Source of the DNA: Clostridia bacterium
Lineage (GTDB): Bacteria; Bacteroidota; Bacteroidia; Bacteroidales; 4484-276
Assembly: GCA_009928785.1 (NCBI GenBank)
Contig: SABY01000026.1
Location: 1-36,492, forward strand
DNA length: 36,492 bases
Direction of reading: 5' to 3'
Numbering within the stretch: the first letter of the stretch is position 1; every line of letters begins with the position of its first letter. The notes below the pieces were generated by a model. It was not told the DNA's origin, made no database searches, and saw only the letters and a list, made by a program, of their open reading frames with translations. Below, one piece after another: positions 1-8,243 of the stretch. The position numbers and the translations under genes are program-made.

Positions 1-260
1 CGAATCGCTGCGCTCTCGGGATTTCGCTGCGCTCAAGTTTGTTGTTTGTTTCCCGAATCGCTGCGCTCTCGGGATTTCGCTGCGCTCAAGTTTGTTGTTC
101 GTTGTTTGTTGTTTGTTTCCCGAATCGCTGCGCTCTCGGGATTTCGCTGCGCTCAAGTTTGTTGTTCGTTGTTTCGTTGTTTGTTGTTTGTTGTTCGTTT
201 CCCGAATCGCTGCGCTCTCGGGATTTCGCTGCGCTCAAGTTTGTTGTTCGTTGTTTTCTA
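1..260. repeat. Degenerate tandem repeat, four copies of a 37-bp unit
   Basis: Four near-identical 37-bp units occupy 1-37, 54-90, 121-157 and 203-239. Each contains the direct repeat TCGCTGCGCTC twice around CTCGGGAT, and a CCCGA/TCGGG inverted pair that could form a short stem. The units are separated by GTTGTTTGTT-type spacers that lengthen from left to right, giving periods of 53, 67 and 82 bp. Open frames across the block are by-products of the repeat. The array is cut by the window edge, so the true copy number is unknown. It lies beyond the 3' end of the minus-strand histidine kinase gene. Confidence 0.85.
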
Positions 261-304
261 TCCTTCCCATGAATGGCTCTGAACTAATAAAGCAACCTAA
301 CCAG

Positions 305-1360
305 CTAGTTTCTCCCGCCTTTTTTGAGTGTAAAAGCAAAGGTAGTTCCTACGCCCAGGCGGCTGCGTACGTTGATGGTCTGATCGTGGGCATCGATGAT
401 GTGTTTTACAATGGCCAAACCCAACCCTGTTCCTGACTTCTCGCGTGAGCGGGCGCTTTGTGTGCGGTAAAAGCGTTCAAAAATCCTGGGAATCTCTTCG
501 GCGGCAATGCCTGGCCCGTCGTCGGTCATCTCCACCAGGATATTTTGGTCGAGATCAAAAAAGCTCACGCTCGTCACACCCTCTTTGCCCGCGCCATATT
601 TTATGGTGTTTTCTACAAGGTTTACAAGCACCTGACGAATCCATTTTTTGTCGGCATAAACATAGATGGGCTTGTCGTTGGTTTTTTCAAAAACAAGCTC
701 GCGCTTGCGTTTACGCGCCTTTATTTCCAAAAATTCAAAAACCTCTTCAACCAATTCCACAATGTCGAAATTGGCAAAGTTGAGCGCTATCTGCGACGTT
801 TCCAGGTTTGAAATTGTTTCGAGGTCCTCCACAATAGCAATCATGCGGTTGATGTTTTTGCCGGTTCGCAGCAGATAATCGCGATTGATGGCAGCGTCCT
901 CCAGGCCACCATCGAGCAAAGTGAGCACATAACCCTGTATGTTGAAAATGGGTGTTTTCAGTTCGTGGTAGATGTTGCCCAAAAATTCGCGGCGGTAGAG
1001 TTCATTTTTCTTCAGTTGCTCAATCTCCAGCTTACGGCTTTCGCCCCACTCCTGCACCTCCCGGTTTACTGTGTCGATGGTCTTGCTGTCGAAGTCGCCC
1101 CGCTCGTCTTTATCACCTTTTTTGCGCTTCAGGTTGTAAATGGTTTTGTAGATGAGTTTTATCTTTTGATAAATAAACCGTTTGAGTGTAAATCGGAATG
1201 AAACGAATACCAGGGCAAAAAGCAGCAAAGTGAGCACTAGCATCGCGGGTACATTTACAGGCGGAAACAGTTGCCCTACCAGAATCCATGAAATGGTGAA
1301 AATGACTACCACCAGCAGCGCATTATAGAGTGCAAGCCTTGAAGGATTGGCTTCTTTCAT
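305..1360 (-). CDS. PhoR-type sensor histidine kinase
   Basis: This is a membrane sensor kinase that would phosphorylate the response regulator encoded just before it. Two hydrophobic segments lie near residues 10-30 and 38-58, with almost no sensor domain between them. A charged linker follows. The H box is YHELKTP with His at about residue 132, then N box (NLVENTIKYG), G1 box DDGPGI and G2 box GTGLGL, in the usual HisKA-HATPase order. ATG at 1360 is preferred: it shares its A with the TGA stop of the regulator gene, which implies translational coupling. A GTG one codon earlier is also possible. The signal sensed is not evident; the short periplasmic part suggests membrane-level sensing or dependence on a partner, as in PhoR. 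Confidence 0.9.
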   Translation of the reverse strand: MKEANPSRLALYNALLVVVIFTISWILVGQLFPPVNVPAMLVLTLLLFALVFVSFRFTLKRFIYQKIKLIYKTIYNLKRKKGDKDERGDFDSKTIDTVNREVQEWGESRKLEIEQLKKNELYRREFLGNIYHELKTPIFNIQGYVLTLLDGGLEDAAINRDYLLRTGKNINRMIAIVEDLETISNLETSQIALNFANFDIVELVEEVFEFLEIKARKRKRELVFEKTNDKPIYVYADKKWIRQVLVNLVENTIKYGAGKEGVTSVSFFDLDQNILVEMTDDGPGIAAEEIPRIFERFYRTQSARSREKSGTGLGLAIVKHIIDAHDQTINVRSRLGVGTTFAFTLKKGGRN

Positions 1361-2043
1361 CACAATTCCATTTTGTAACCTACCCCTTTTATGGTGGTGA
1401 TAGCATCCAGGCCCAGCTTCTCGCGAATTTTGCGCACATGCACGTCGATGGTTCGGTCGCCCACTATCACGTCGTTGCCCCAGACGTTGCTAAAGATTTC
1501 TTCGCGCGAAAACACCTTGTTGGGTGTAGATGCCAGCAGGTGCAGAAGCTCAAATTCTTTCTTTGGAAGTGAAATTTCCTGGTCGTCCATTATAATAAGG
1601 TATCGCTGGCGGTCGATGGTGATATTTTTGAGATGTACTTTTTCGACGGCTATTTCCGGTTTTTTGTAGCGTCGCAGCAGCGCCTTGATGCGGCTGATAA
1701 GCACTTTGGGTTTTATGGGCTTGGTAATGTAGTCGTCGGCACCGGCTTCAAAACCTGCTATCTGGCTATAGTCTTCGCCGCGGGCGGTGAGAAAAACGAT
1801 GATGCTGCTGCTAAGCTCCGGAATGTTGCGTATCGCGGTGCACGTTTCGATGCCATCCATGCGGGGCATCATCACATCCAATATAATAAGGTGTGGCTTT
1901 TCGCGAATAGCAATCTCGATGGCATCCTTGCCATTGCGCGCGGTGCTCAACTGATAGCCTTCTTTTTTCAGGTTGTAGCCAAGAAATTCGAGGATATCTT
2001 TTTCGTCGTCAACGAGCAGGATTTTAAAACTTTCATTTTTCAT
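1360..2043 (-). CDS. OmpR/PhoB-family response regulator
   Basis: This is a DNA-binding response regulator of 227 residues, paired with the kinase downstream. The receiver domain (about residues 5-120) has the acidic pair D12-D13, the phosphoacceptor D56 in ILDVMMPRMDG and the conserved Lys108 in YITKPIKP. A winged-helix domain ends in the typical recognition region DRTIDVHVRKIREKLG. The ATG at 2043 (MKNESFKILL) is chosen because it places the receiver core at the usual distance from the N-terminus; the frame stays open to 2094 and would add 17 unconvincing residues. The stop overlaps the kinase start. The target genes cannot be read from the sequence. Confidence 0.92.
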   Translation of the reverse strand: MKNESFKILLVDDEKDILEFLGYNLKKEGYQLSTARNGKDAIEIAIREKPHLIILDVMMPRMDGIETCTAIRNIPELSSSIIVFLTARGEDYSQIAGFEAGADDYITKPIKPKVLISRIKALLRRYKKPEIAVEKVHLKNITIDRQRYLIIMDDQEISLPKKEFELLHLLASTPNKVFSREEIFSNVWGNDVIVGDRTIDVHVRKIREKLGLDAITTIKGVGYKMEL

Positions 2044-2193
2044 AGCAAAAAAATGATGGCGAATGAAATTAGGCATCATGTATTGCCGGCCCACAGTACT
2101 TTGGTTAAAATAGCACCAGCTCCCGGCGGCGATAAAAATAATATTAATTTTACTCCGTCTTAAATATTCAATACCTCAACAAACATAAAAACG

Positions 2194-2793
2194 ATGGTTA
2201 AACAAATACTCATTACTATCTCCATAATTTTGTTCTCGGTCACGGCTGTCAGCGGTCAACAGTTTAATGGTGGATTCCTGGCAGGGATTGACGCTGCGGA
2301 AATCTCCGGCGACCGGCTGGAAGGTCCCAATAAAGCCGGCATTTACGCGGGTGCTTTTGTAAACCGCTACTTCACCGAGCGCTCTTCGGTGCAAATGGAG
2401 CTAAACTTCGTGCAAAAGGGCAGCCGCAAAAACCCCGACTCACTCGACTACAGCACCTATCTGCTACGGCTCAATTACGTAGAACTGTTTTTGAATTACA
2501 AATGGGATTTTGGTAAAATGTTTACGCTCGAAGCAGGCCCCTCGCTGGGCGTGCTCATCAAAAGCTACGAAGAGGCCGATGGCTTTATCCTTACCCAACC
2601 TGCCTTCAACGCTACTGACCTGAGCGGCAATTTTGGGCTTTTTATCTGGCTTACAGAACACTGGCAATTCAATGTGCGCTATTCCAACTCCATACTTGCT
2701 GTGCGACCCCACTCGCAAGGACAAACCTACCGTTGGAACCGCGGGCAATACAACGAGGTGCTTAGCTTTACGTTTCATTACACATTTTTATAG
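2194..2793 (+). CDS. PorT-like outer-membrane beta-barrel protein
   Basis: This is a 199-residue exported protein. The first 21 residues form a signal peptide ending VSGQQ. The rest has alternating hydrophobic and polar strands (FNGGFLAGIDAAEI, NKAGIYAGAFVNRYF, SVQMELNFVQKGS, FTLEAGPSLGVLI) and ends in an aromatic strand (VLSFTFHYTFL), typical of the small outer-membrane beta-barrel family often called PorT-like in Bacteroidota. It is transcribed divergently from the two-component system, with 150 bp between the starts, so co-regulation is possible but not shown. The specific role is unknown. Confidence 0.8.
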   Translation: MVKQILITISIILFSVTAVSGQQFNGGFLAGIDAAEISGDRLEGPNKAGIYAGAFVNRYFTERSSVQMELNFVQKGSRKNPDSLDYSTYLLRLNYVELFLNYKWDFGKMFTLEAGPSLGVLIKSYEEADGFILTQPAFNATDLSGNFGLFIWLTEHWQFNVRYSNSILAVRPHSQGQTYRWNRGQYNEVLSFTFHYTFL

Positions 2794-3134
2794 CCCCAAA
2801 AAAATGAGTTCCCCAAGAAAATTGATCAGTGACCACGATTATTCTGGCACCATTTCACTAAATTTTTGATAACATTCTGAAAATTTACCATCTAAATCAG
2901 AAAAAAAATAGGGGTCAACAAATGGTTTTATCGATTGATTGGCAGCGTGATGCGATAGGTTACACAAAATATTTTTTATTTTTTTTGCCAAACCAAAATT
3001 AATTTTTCGTTAATTTGTGTGAATTTGTAAAAGGAGGAAATGGAAAGGAAATGATGAGAATTTTTTGCGTACCACATTATAAACAAACAGTTAACTAAGG
3101 ATTTATTTTTTAATTATTAACCAAAACTTCAATT
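2794..3134 (+). promoter_or_regulatory. AT-rich leader region before susC
   Basis: This 341-bp gap carries a candidate Bacteroidota promoter: TTTG at 2984-2987 and TTAATTTG at 3010-3017, one base off the TAnnTTTG consensus, with 22 bp between them. Transcription would start near 3025, leaving a leader of about 110 nt. The leader has a purine-rich stretch (AAGGAGG at 3031-3037) and a 15-codon ORF at 3051-3098 (MMRIFCVPHYKQTVN). No riboswitch fold was recognised, and nothing else was seen in the first 180 bp. Confidence 0.4.
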
Positions 3135-6100
3135 ATGAGAAAATTTACACTTTTCCTTGCGCTGATGTTCTTCATCGGGATGCAAGTATTACAGGCACAA
3201 ACCAGAACCATTACCGGTACTGTGACCAATGCCGAGGACGGGAGTACCATCCCGGGAGTTTCGGTAGTTGTGAAAGGGACAACCTTTGGAACGACCACCG
3301 ATCTTCAGGGGAAGTACAGTCTGAATGTACCGGCTGATGCCCAGGTGCTGAGGTTTTCTTTTATCGGAATGAACCCGGTAGAAAGAAACATAGCCGGGAT
3401 AACTTTATTAAACGTAAGCATGGAGCCTGCCGCCACAGCCATCGAAGGAGTGGTGGTAACTGCTCTGGGTATCACCCGCGAGAAGAAATCGCTGGGCTAC
3501 GCTACTCAGGAACTGGGTGGTGATGAACTGAACCAGGTGAAGCGCGACAACTTCCTGAGCAACCTCTCAGGTAAAGCCGCCGGTGTTCAGGTAAAAACCA
3601 ACAACAACCTGGGTGGTTCTACTAACATCATCATCCGTGGTAATGCCTCCCTTACCGGCAACAACCAGGCGCTGATCGTTGTGGATGGTATTCCTATCAA
3701 CAACGCCAACACCAACAACAGTGGCCAGATTACCGGCCGTGCCGGCTACGACTATGGTAATGCTGCCTCCGACATCGACCCGAACAACATCGAATCGATG
3801 AACGTACTCAAAGGCGCTGCTGCTACTGCTCTTTATGGATCGCGTGCCGCCAACGGTGTAATCCTGATCACTACCAAAAAAGGTCAGAGATCTACCGGCG
3901 CCGCCCGTGTACTTGGTGTATCTATCAGTTCTAACGTTACCACAGGCTTCATCGACAAAAGCACTTTCCCTGCTTACCAGAAAAGCTACGGTGGTGGCTA
4001 TGGCCCCTATTACAGCGAAGGCGATTATCCAGGCCTTGAGCAACGCGACTTCCGTGGCGAAGCCAATTCACTGGTAGTGCCTACCTACGAAGATGCTTCG
4101 ATGGGACAAAAATTTGATCCTAACCTGATGGTATATCAATACGACGCATTTTATCCTTCCAGCCCCAACTACAACAAAAAGACTCCTTATGTTTTTGGTA
4201 GTGGAGGCGATGGTCCTATTGATTTCTTTGAAACACCCTGGTCATTCAACAACAACATCGACATTACCGGTGGTGGCGAAGTTTCTACTTTCCGTTTGTC
4301 ATATACCAACACCGATCAAACCGGCATCATGCCCAACAGCTCGCTGAAGAAAAACAACTTCTTGTTTAACGGCACCTACGATGTTTTAGATAACGTAAAA
4401 GTAACTGCCAGCGCCAACTATATCAATACCAAAGGCAAAGGTCGTAACTCTACCGGCTACAGTGATAATATTCTTTCTTCGTTCCGTCAGTGGTACCAGG
4501 TGAACGTGGATATGGAGATGCAAAAAGAACTGTATGATGCTACCGGCAAAAACCTGTCGTGGAACCCCAAAAGCGAAGATAATTTCCAACCTGCTTATTG
4601 GGACAACCCCTACTGGGTGCGTTATCAAAACTACCAAAACGATAACCGCGACCGTGTGATCGCTTATACACAAGTTGACTGGAATATTACCGATTATCTG
4701 AGCTTGATGGGACGTGGTTCTATCGACGTGTATGACGAACTGCAGGAAGAACGCAAAGCTATAGGATCAGTAGCTGGTGAGTTGGGTGTAGGACGTAGTG
4801 AAGTAACCTCAGGTTATTCCCGTTTCAATCGTAAATTCCAGGAAACCAACTTCGATCTTATCGCCAAATTCAATAAATACCTTACCGACGACCTGAACCT
4901 GAACGCTCTGTTGGGTACCAACATCCGTCGTACTACGCTCGATCAGGTATTTGCTTCTACCGAAAACGGGCTAATTATTCCTGAATTGTATGCCCTCTCC
5001 AACAGCGCCGATCCGATGCTTGCACCGGAAGAAGATTACGAGAAAATCGGCGTCAATGGCATCTTTGCAGGCGTGTCTTTGGGGTATGCTGATTTGGTTT
5101 ATCTGGATGCTACCATCCGCCGGGATGAATCCTCCACGCTTCCTGCCGACAACCGCGATTATTACTATCCTGCTGTTTCGGGAAGCTTCCTGTTCAACAA
5201 CCTGATCGAAAACGCTACCTGGATGCAACTTGGTAAACTCCGTTTAGGATATGCTCAGGTAGGTAACGATGCTGAATGGGGCAGTACTATCGACACTTAT
5301 ACTTTCATAGGTCTTTATCCTCCTAACGCCCTGTATTCGGTTCCCAGTACTAAAAAGAATGCCGAACTGAAATCCGAGCTTACCACCAGCCTTGAAGCTG
5401 GGCTGGAAATGATATTCTTCCAAAACAGACTGGGTTTTGATTTCTCATACTATAAAATGAATTCTATCGACCAGGTTATCCCTGTTGCTGTTTCTTTTGC
5501 CACCGGCTATTCCGGAAAATATGTTAATGCCGGTGAGATTGAGAACCAAGGATTTGAGCTTACATTACGTGGCGCCCCGGTTGTTACCAGCGATTTCCGT
5601 TGGGATGCAACGCTTAACTTTGCCCGCAACCGCAGCGAAGTGGTTTCGCTGGATGAAGGTCTCGACAACCTCCAGCTTGCTGCATTACAAGGTGGTATAA
5701 CCATCAACGCCCGCGTAGGCGAACCTTACGGAACCATTCAGGGAACCGATTATGTTTTTAACGATAATGGTGAAAAAGTGATTGGCTCTAATGGCCATTT
5801 CCGCAGAACCGAAACCTCCGACAAAATCATCGGTAACATAACCCCCGACTGGAATGCAGGTTTCAACAACAACTTCACCTACAAAGGATGGTCGTTTAGT
5901 TTCCTGATCGAGATGCAGCAAGGTGGAAGCATCTTCTCACTCGACCAATGGTACGGCATGGCTACCGGTTTGTACGAAGAAACAGTATTTACCAACGACC
6001 TGGGCAATTCTTCACGCGATCCTATCGTAGGTGCTGTGCATAACGATGACGGTACCTGGAGTTACGATCCCACCAGCGGTGGTTTCATCAACGAAGGCGT

Positions 6101-6461
6101 AGTTAACATCGGAACTGAAGAAGTACCTAACTATATTCCCAACACCCGTCGTGTTGCCGGTAATAATTATGCAGCCTTTGGATATGCTACCTCTCCCAAT
6201 TCACGTTATATTTTCGACGCGACTTACATCAAACTGCGTGAAGCCGTACTTACCTACGCATTGCCCAAAAGCAAACTGGCCAACACGCCATTCCAGGGTG
6301 TAAGCTTTAGCCTGGTAGGCAGCAACCTGTGGATCATCAGCAAAGACCTCACCCACGCCGACCCCGAAGCATCACAATCATCGGGTAACGTGCAAGGTTG
6401 GCAGTCAGGCGTTATGCCCACTACCCGCAATGTTGGTTTAACTGTTAATTTACAATTCTAA
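3135..6461 (+). CDS. SusC/RagA-family TonB-dependent transporter
   Basis: This outer-membrane barrel of 1108 residues forms the channel of a SusCD importer powered by TonB. After a signal peptide (about 1-22, ending LQAQ) come a carboxypeptidase-like regulatory domain (about 24-105, ITGTVTNAEDGSTIPGVSVVVKG), the SusC-type plug (about 110-235, with VVVTALGITREKKSLGYA, IIIRGNASL and LYGSRAANGVILITTKKG) and a long C-terminal barrel ending in VNLQF. The length is usual for the family. The SusD partner starts 12 bp after the stop. No FecR-like anti-sigma extension is present at the N-terminus, and no glycosidase is adjacent, so the substrate (glycan, peptide or other) cannot be assigned. Confidence 0.95.
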   Translation: MRKFTLFLALMFFIGMQVLQAQTRTITGTVTNAEDGSTIPGVSVVVKGTTFGTTTDLQGKYSLNVPADAQVLRFSFIGMNPVERNIAGITLLNVSMEPAATAIEGVVVTALGITREKKSLGYATQELGGDELNQVKRDNFLSNLSGKAAGVQVKTNNNLGGSTNIIIRGNASLTGNNQALIVVDGIPINNANTNNSGQITGRAGYDYGNAASDIDPNNIESMNVLKGAAATALYGSRAANGVILITTKKGQRSTGAARVLGVSISSNVTTGFIDKSTFPAYQKSYGGGYGPYYSEGDYPGLEQRDFRGEANSLVVPTYEDASMGQKFDPNLMVYQYDAFYPSSPNYNKKTPYVFGSGGDGPIDFFETPWSFNNNIDITGGGEVSTFRLSYTNTDQTGIMPNSSLKKNNFLFNGTYDVLDNVKVTASANYINTKGKGRNSTGYSDNILSSFRQWYQVNVDMEMQKELYDATGKNLSWNPKSEDNFQPAYWDNPYWVRYQNYQNDNRDRVIAYTQVDWNITDYLSLMGRGSIDVYDELQEERKAIGSVAGELGVGRSEVTSGYSRFNRKFQETNFDLIAKFNKYLTDDLNLNALLGTNIRRTTLDQVFASTENGLIIPELYALSNSADPMLAPEEDYEKIGVNGIFAGVSLGYADLVYLDATIRRDESSTLPADNRDYYYPAVSGSFLFNNLIENATWMQLGKLRLGYAQVGNDAEWGSTIDTYTFIGLYPPNALYSVPSTKKNAELKSELTTSLEAGLEMIFFQNRLGFDFSYYKMNSIDQVIPVAVSFATGYSGKYVNAGEIENQGFELTLRGAPVVTSDFRWDATLNFARNRSEVVSLDEGLDNLQLAALQGGITINARVGEPYGTIQGTDYVFNDNGEKVIGSNGHFRRTETSDKIIGNITPDWNAGFNNNFTYKGWSFSFLIEMQQGGSIFSLDQWYGMATGLYEETVFTNDLGNSSRDPIVGAVHNDDGTWSYDPTSGGFINEGVVNIGTEEVPNYIPNTRRVAGNNYAAFGYATSPNSRYIFDATYIKLREAVLTYALPKSKLANTPFQGVSFSLVGSNLWIISKDLTHADPEASQSSGNVQGWQSGVMPTTRNVGLTVNLQF

Positions 6462-6473
6462 TACGATACAGAT

Positions 6474-7904
6474 ATGAAAAAAATAATTTTAGCACTTATA
6501 GTTTTAATCGGTTTTTCGACATCCTGCACCAAAGATTTCGACGAATACAACGTGGACACCAAGCGGCCTACAATGGTGCCGCCAGAGATGTTGTTTGCCA
6601 ATGCACAAAAGGCACTGGCCGATCAGGTAGCCAGCACCAATGTGAACCTTAACGTGTGGAAACTTTTTGTTCAGTACTGGACAGAAACCACCTACACCGA
6701 CGAAGCCAACTACGACATTATCAATCGTAACATTGCTCAGTTGGCGTTCCGTACCTACTACCGCGACATTTTGCGCGACCTCAAAGAAGCACGCATTCTT
6801 ACGGAAGCTATCGAACCGATAACTCCGGAAGAAACAACTATGAAAAATAATCAGTTGATGATTATCGAGCTGTTGACAGCATATTCGTACAATCGCTTGC
6901 TGGATACTTTTGGTAACATTCCTTACACCGAAGCCCTCAATATCGACGACATCACGCCGGCTTACGACGATGCTGCTTTCATTTATGGCGATCTGATGGC
7001 ACGTACCAAAAATGCCGTTGCCGGATTAGACGGCTCAGCCGGTAGCTTTGGCGGTTACGACCTCTATTTTAATGGCGACGTAATGATGTGGAAGAAATTT
7101 GGTAACTCATTGCTTATCAAGTTGGCCATTACCGTTTCTAAAGCAGATTGGGCAACAGCAAAAGCTGTAATCGAAGGTGCTTACAACGATGGCCCCTTGT
7201 TTGAAATGGGTGAACTGGCCGAACTGGTTTATATTGGCGGCAGCAACAGCAACCCGCTATATCAGGATCTGGTACAAAGCGGCCGCGACGACTTTGTGAT
7301 TGCCAATACGCTGGTAGATAAGATGGAAGAGCTTGCTGATCCGCGTCGTGAGGCTTACTTCACCTTTGCTCCCGATACCAACGTTTACATTGGTGGTCCT
7401 TATGGCGAAAACAATCCTTTCAACCAGTATTCGCATATTGCTCCACGTATTCAGGAGCCTACTTTCCCCATCACCCTGATGGACTACACCGAAACACAGT
7501 TTTATCTTGCTGAAGCTGCCCTGCGTGGTGCTGCTGTAGGTTCTGCTGAGGAACATTATGCCAACGCCATCGCCTCCTCATTCCAACACTGGGGAGTGGG
7601 AGGTGCTGCTGCTTACATTGCTGCTAACCCGCTACCCGCCGAAAACTGGCAGGAAGTACTTGGCACACAGGCATGGATTGCATACTACATTCGTGGATTG
7701 GTATCTTATACTACCTGGCGTCGTTTGGGATACCCCACACTGAATATGCCTCCGCGCCCACCCGAAAGTGCAGAGGGCGCAGTACCACGCCGTTTTACTT
7801 ATCCGGTAAACGAGCAGACCCTCAACAAGGAAAACTATTATGCTGCTGTAGCTGCTATGGGTAGCGACAAACTCTCAACCCGTATCTTCTGGGATATTCC
7901 TTAA
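6474..7904 (+). CDS. SusD/RagB-like substrate-binding lipoprotein
   Basis: This is the surface lipoprotein lid of the SusC channel, 476 residues long. The signal peptide ends in a lipobox, FSTSC, with the lipidated Cys at residue 18, followed by TKDFDEYNVDTKRP. The helical N-terminal part (ADQVASTNVNLNVWKLFVQYW) and the later FYLAEAALRG segment fit the SusD-like family annotated as nutrient-binding outer-membrane lipoprotein (SusD-like_2), not classic starch SusD. It is 12 bp from susC and clearly in the same operon, which ends at the terminator at 7935-7968. The ligand is unknown. Confidence 0.93.
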   Translation: MKKIILALIVLIGFSTSCTKDFDEYNVDTKRPTMVPPEMLFANAQKALADQVASTNVNLNVWKLFVQYWTETTYTDEANYDIINRNIAQLAFRTYYRDILRDLKEARILTEAIEPITPEETTMKNNQLMIIELLTAYSYNRLLDTFGNIPYTEALNIDDITPAYDDAAFIYGDLMARTKNAVAGLDGSAGSFGGYDLYFNGDVMMWKKFGNSLLIKLAITVSKADWATAKAVIEGAYNDGPLFEMGELAELVYIGGSNSNPLYQDLVQSGRDDFVIANTLVDKMEELADPRREAYFTFAPDTNVYIGGPYGENNPFNQYSHIAPRIQEPTFPITLMDYTETQFYLAEAALRGAAVGSAEEHYANAIASSFQHWGVGGAAAYIAANPLPAENWQEVLGTQAWIAYYIRGLVSYTTWRRLGYPTLNMPPRPPESAEGAVPRRFTYPVNEQTLNKENYYAAVAAMGSDKLSTRIFWDIP

Positions 7905-7934
7905 GATGTTTCCCGGCATTTATACCTAAAAATG

Positions 7935-7968
7935 AGGCCATCGCAAATTTGCGGTGGCCTTTTTTTTT
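7935..7968 (+). terminator. Rho-independent terminator of the susCD operon
   Basis: AGGCCA (7935-7940) and TGGCCT (7955-7960) close a hairpin whose inner part CGCAA/TTGCG also pairs, giving a nearly perfect 26-base palindrome. A run of T follows at 7960-7968. It lies 31 bp after the SusD stop and is the clearest terminator in the window. Confidence 0.88.
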
Positions 7969-7982
7969 GCTTTCGCGAAAGG

Positions 7983-8200
7983 AATGAATAGAAATCACAG
8001 AGGGAACAGAGGGAACAGAGAAGAAGACCTTTTTTAACATTTGCCTCTGTGTGCTCTGCGGTTAATTTTTAGGCGAAAGCAAGCAGATAGAAAAACCGCT
8101 GATGAAATAGAAACCACCGAGGGAACCGAGGACTGGGAAAAGACCTTTATTAAATATTTACCTCTGCGTTCTCTGTGTGCTCTGCGGGTAGTTTTTTGAG
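7983..8200. repeat. Two copies of an imperfect-palindrome intergenic element
   Basis: Two related units, about 7983-8075 and 8099-8200, each have a left arm of the type GAAAyCACmGAGGGAAC and a right arm of the type CCTCTGyGTkCTCTG ending in TGTGCTCTGCGG. The arms are inverted relative to each other and separated by AAGACCTTTwTTAA. They fill the 3' ends between convergent susD and the kamA-like gene. Short open frames in them (rich in RRAHRE) are repeat-derived. The rest of the 339-bp gap is the susCD terminator. Confidence 0.7.
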
Positions 8201-8243
8201 CTACCAGCGTTTCCGGCATAGTGAAAAGAATAATGAATTGCTT

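Noticed and set aside
1..260. CRISPR-like array
   Set aside because: The spacers are low-complexity GTT repeats of unequal length, and each repeat unit contains an internal direct repeat. No cas gene is in the window.
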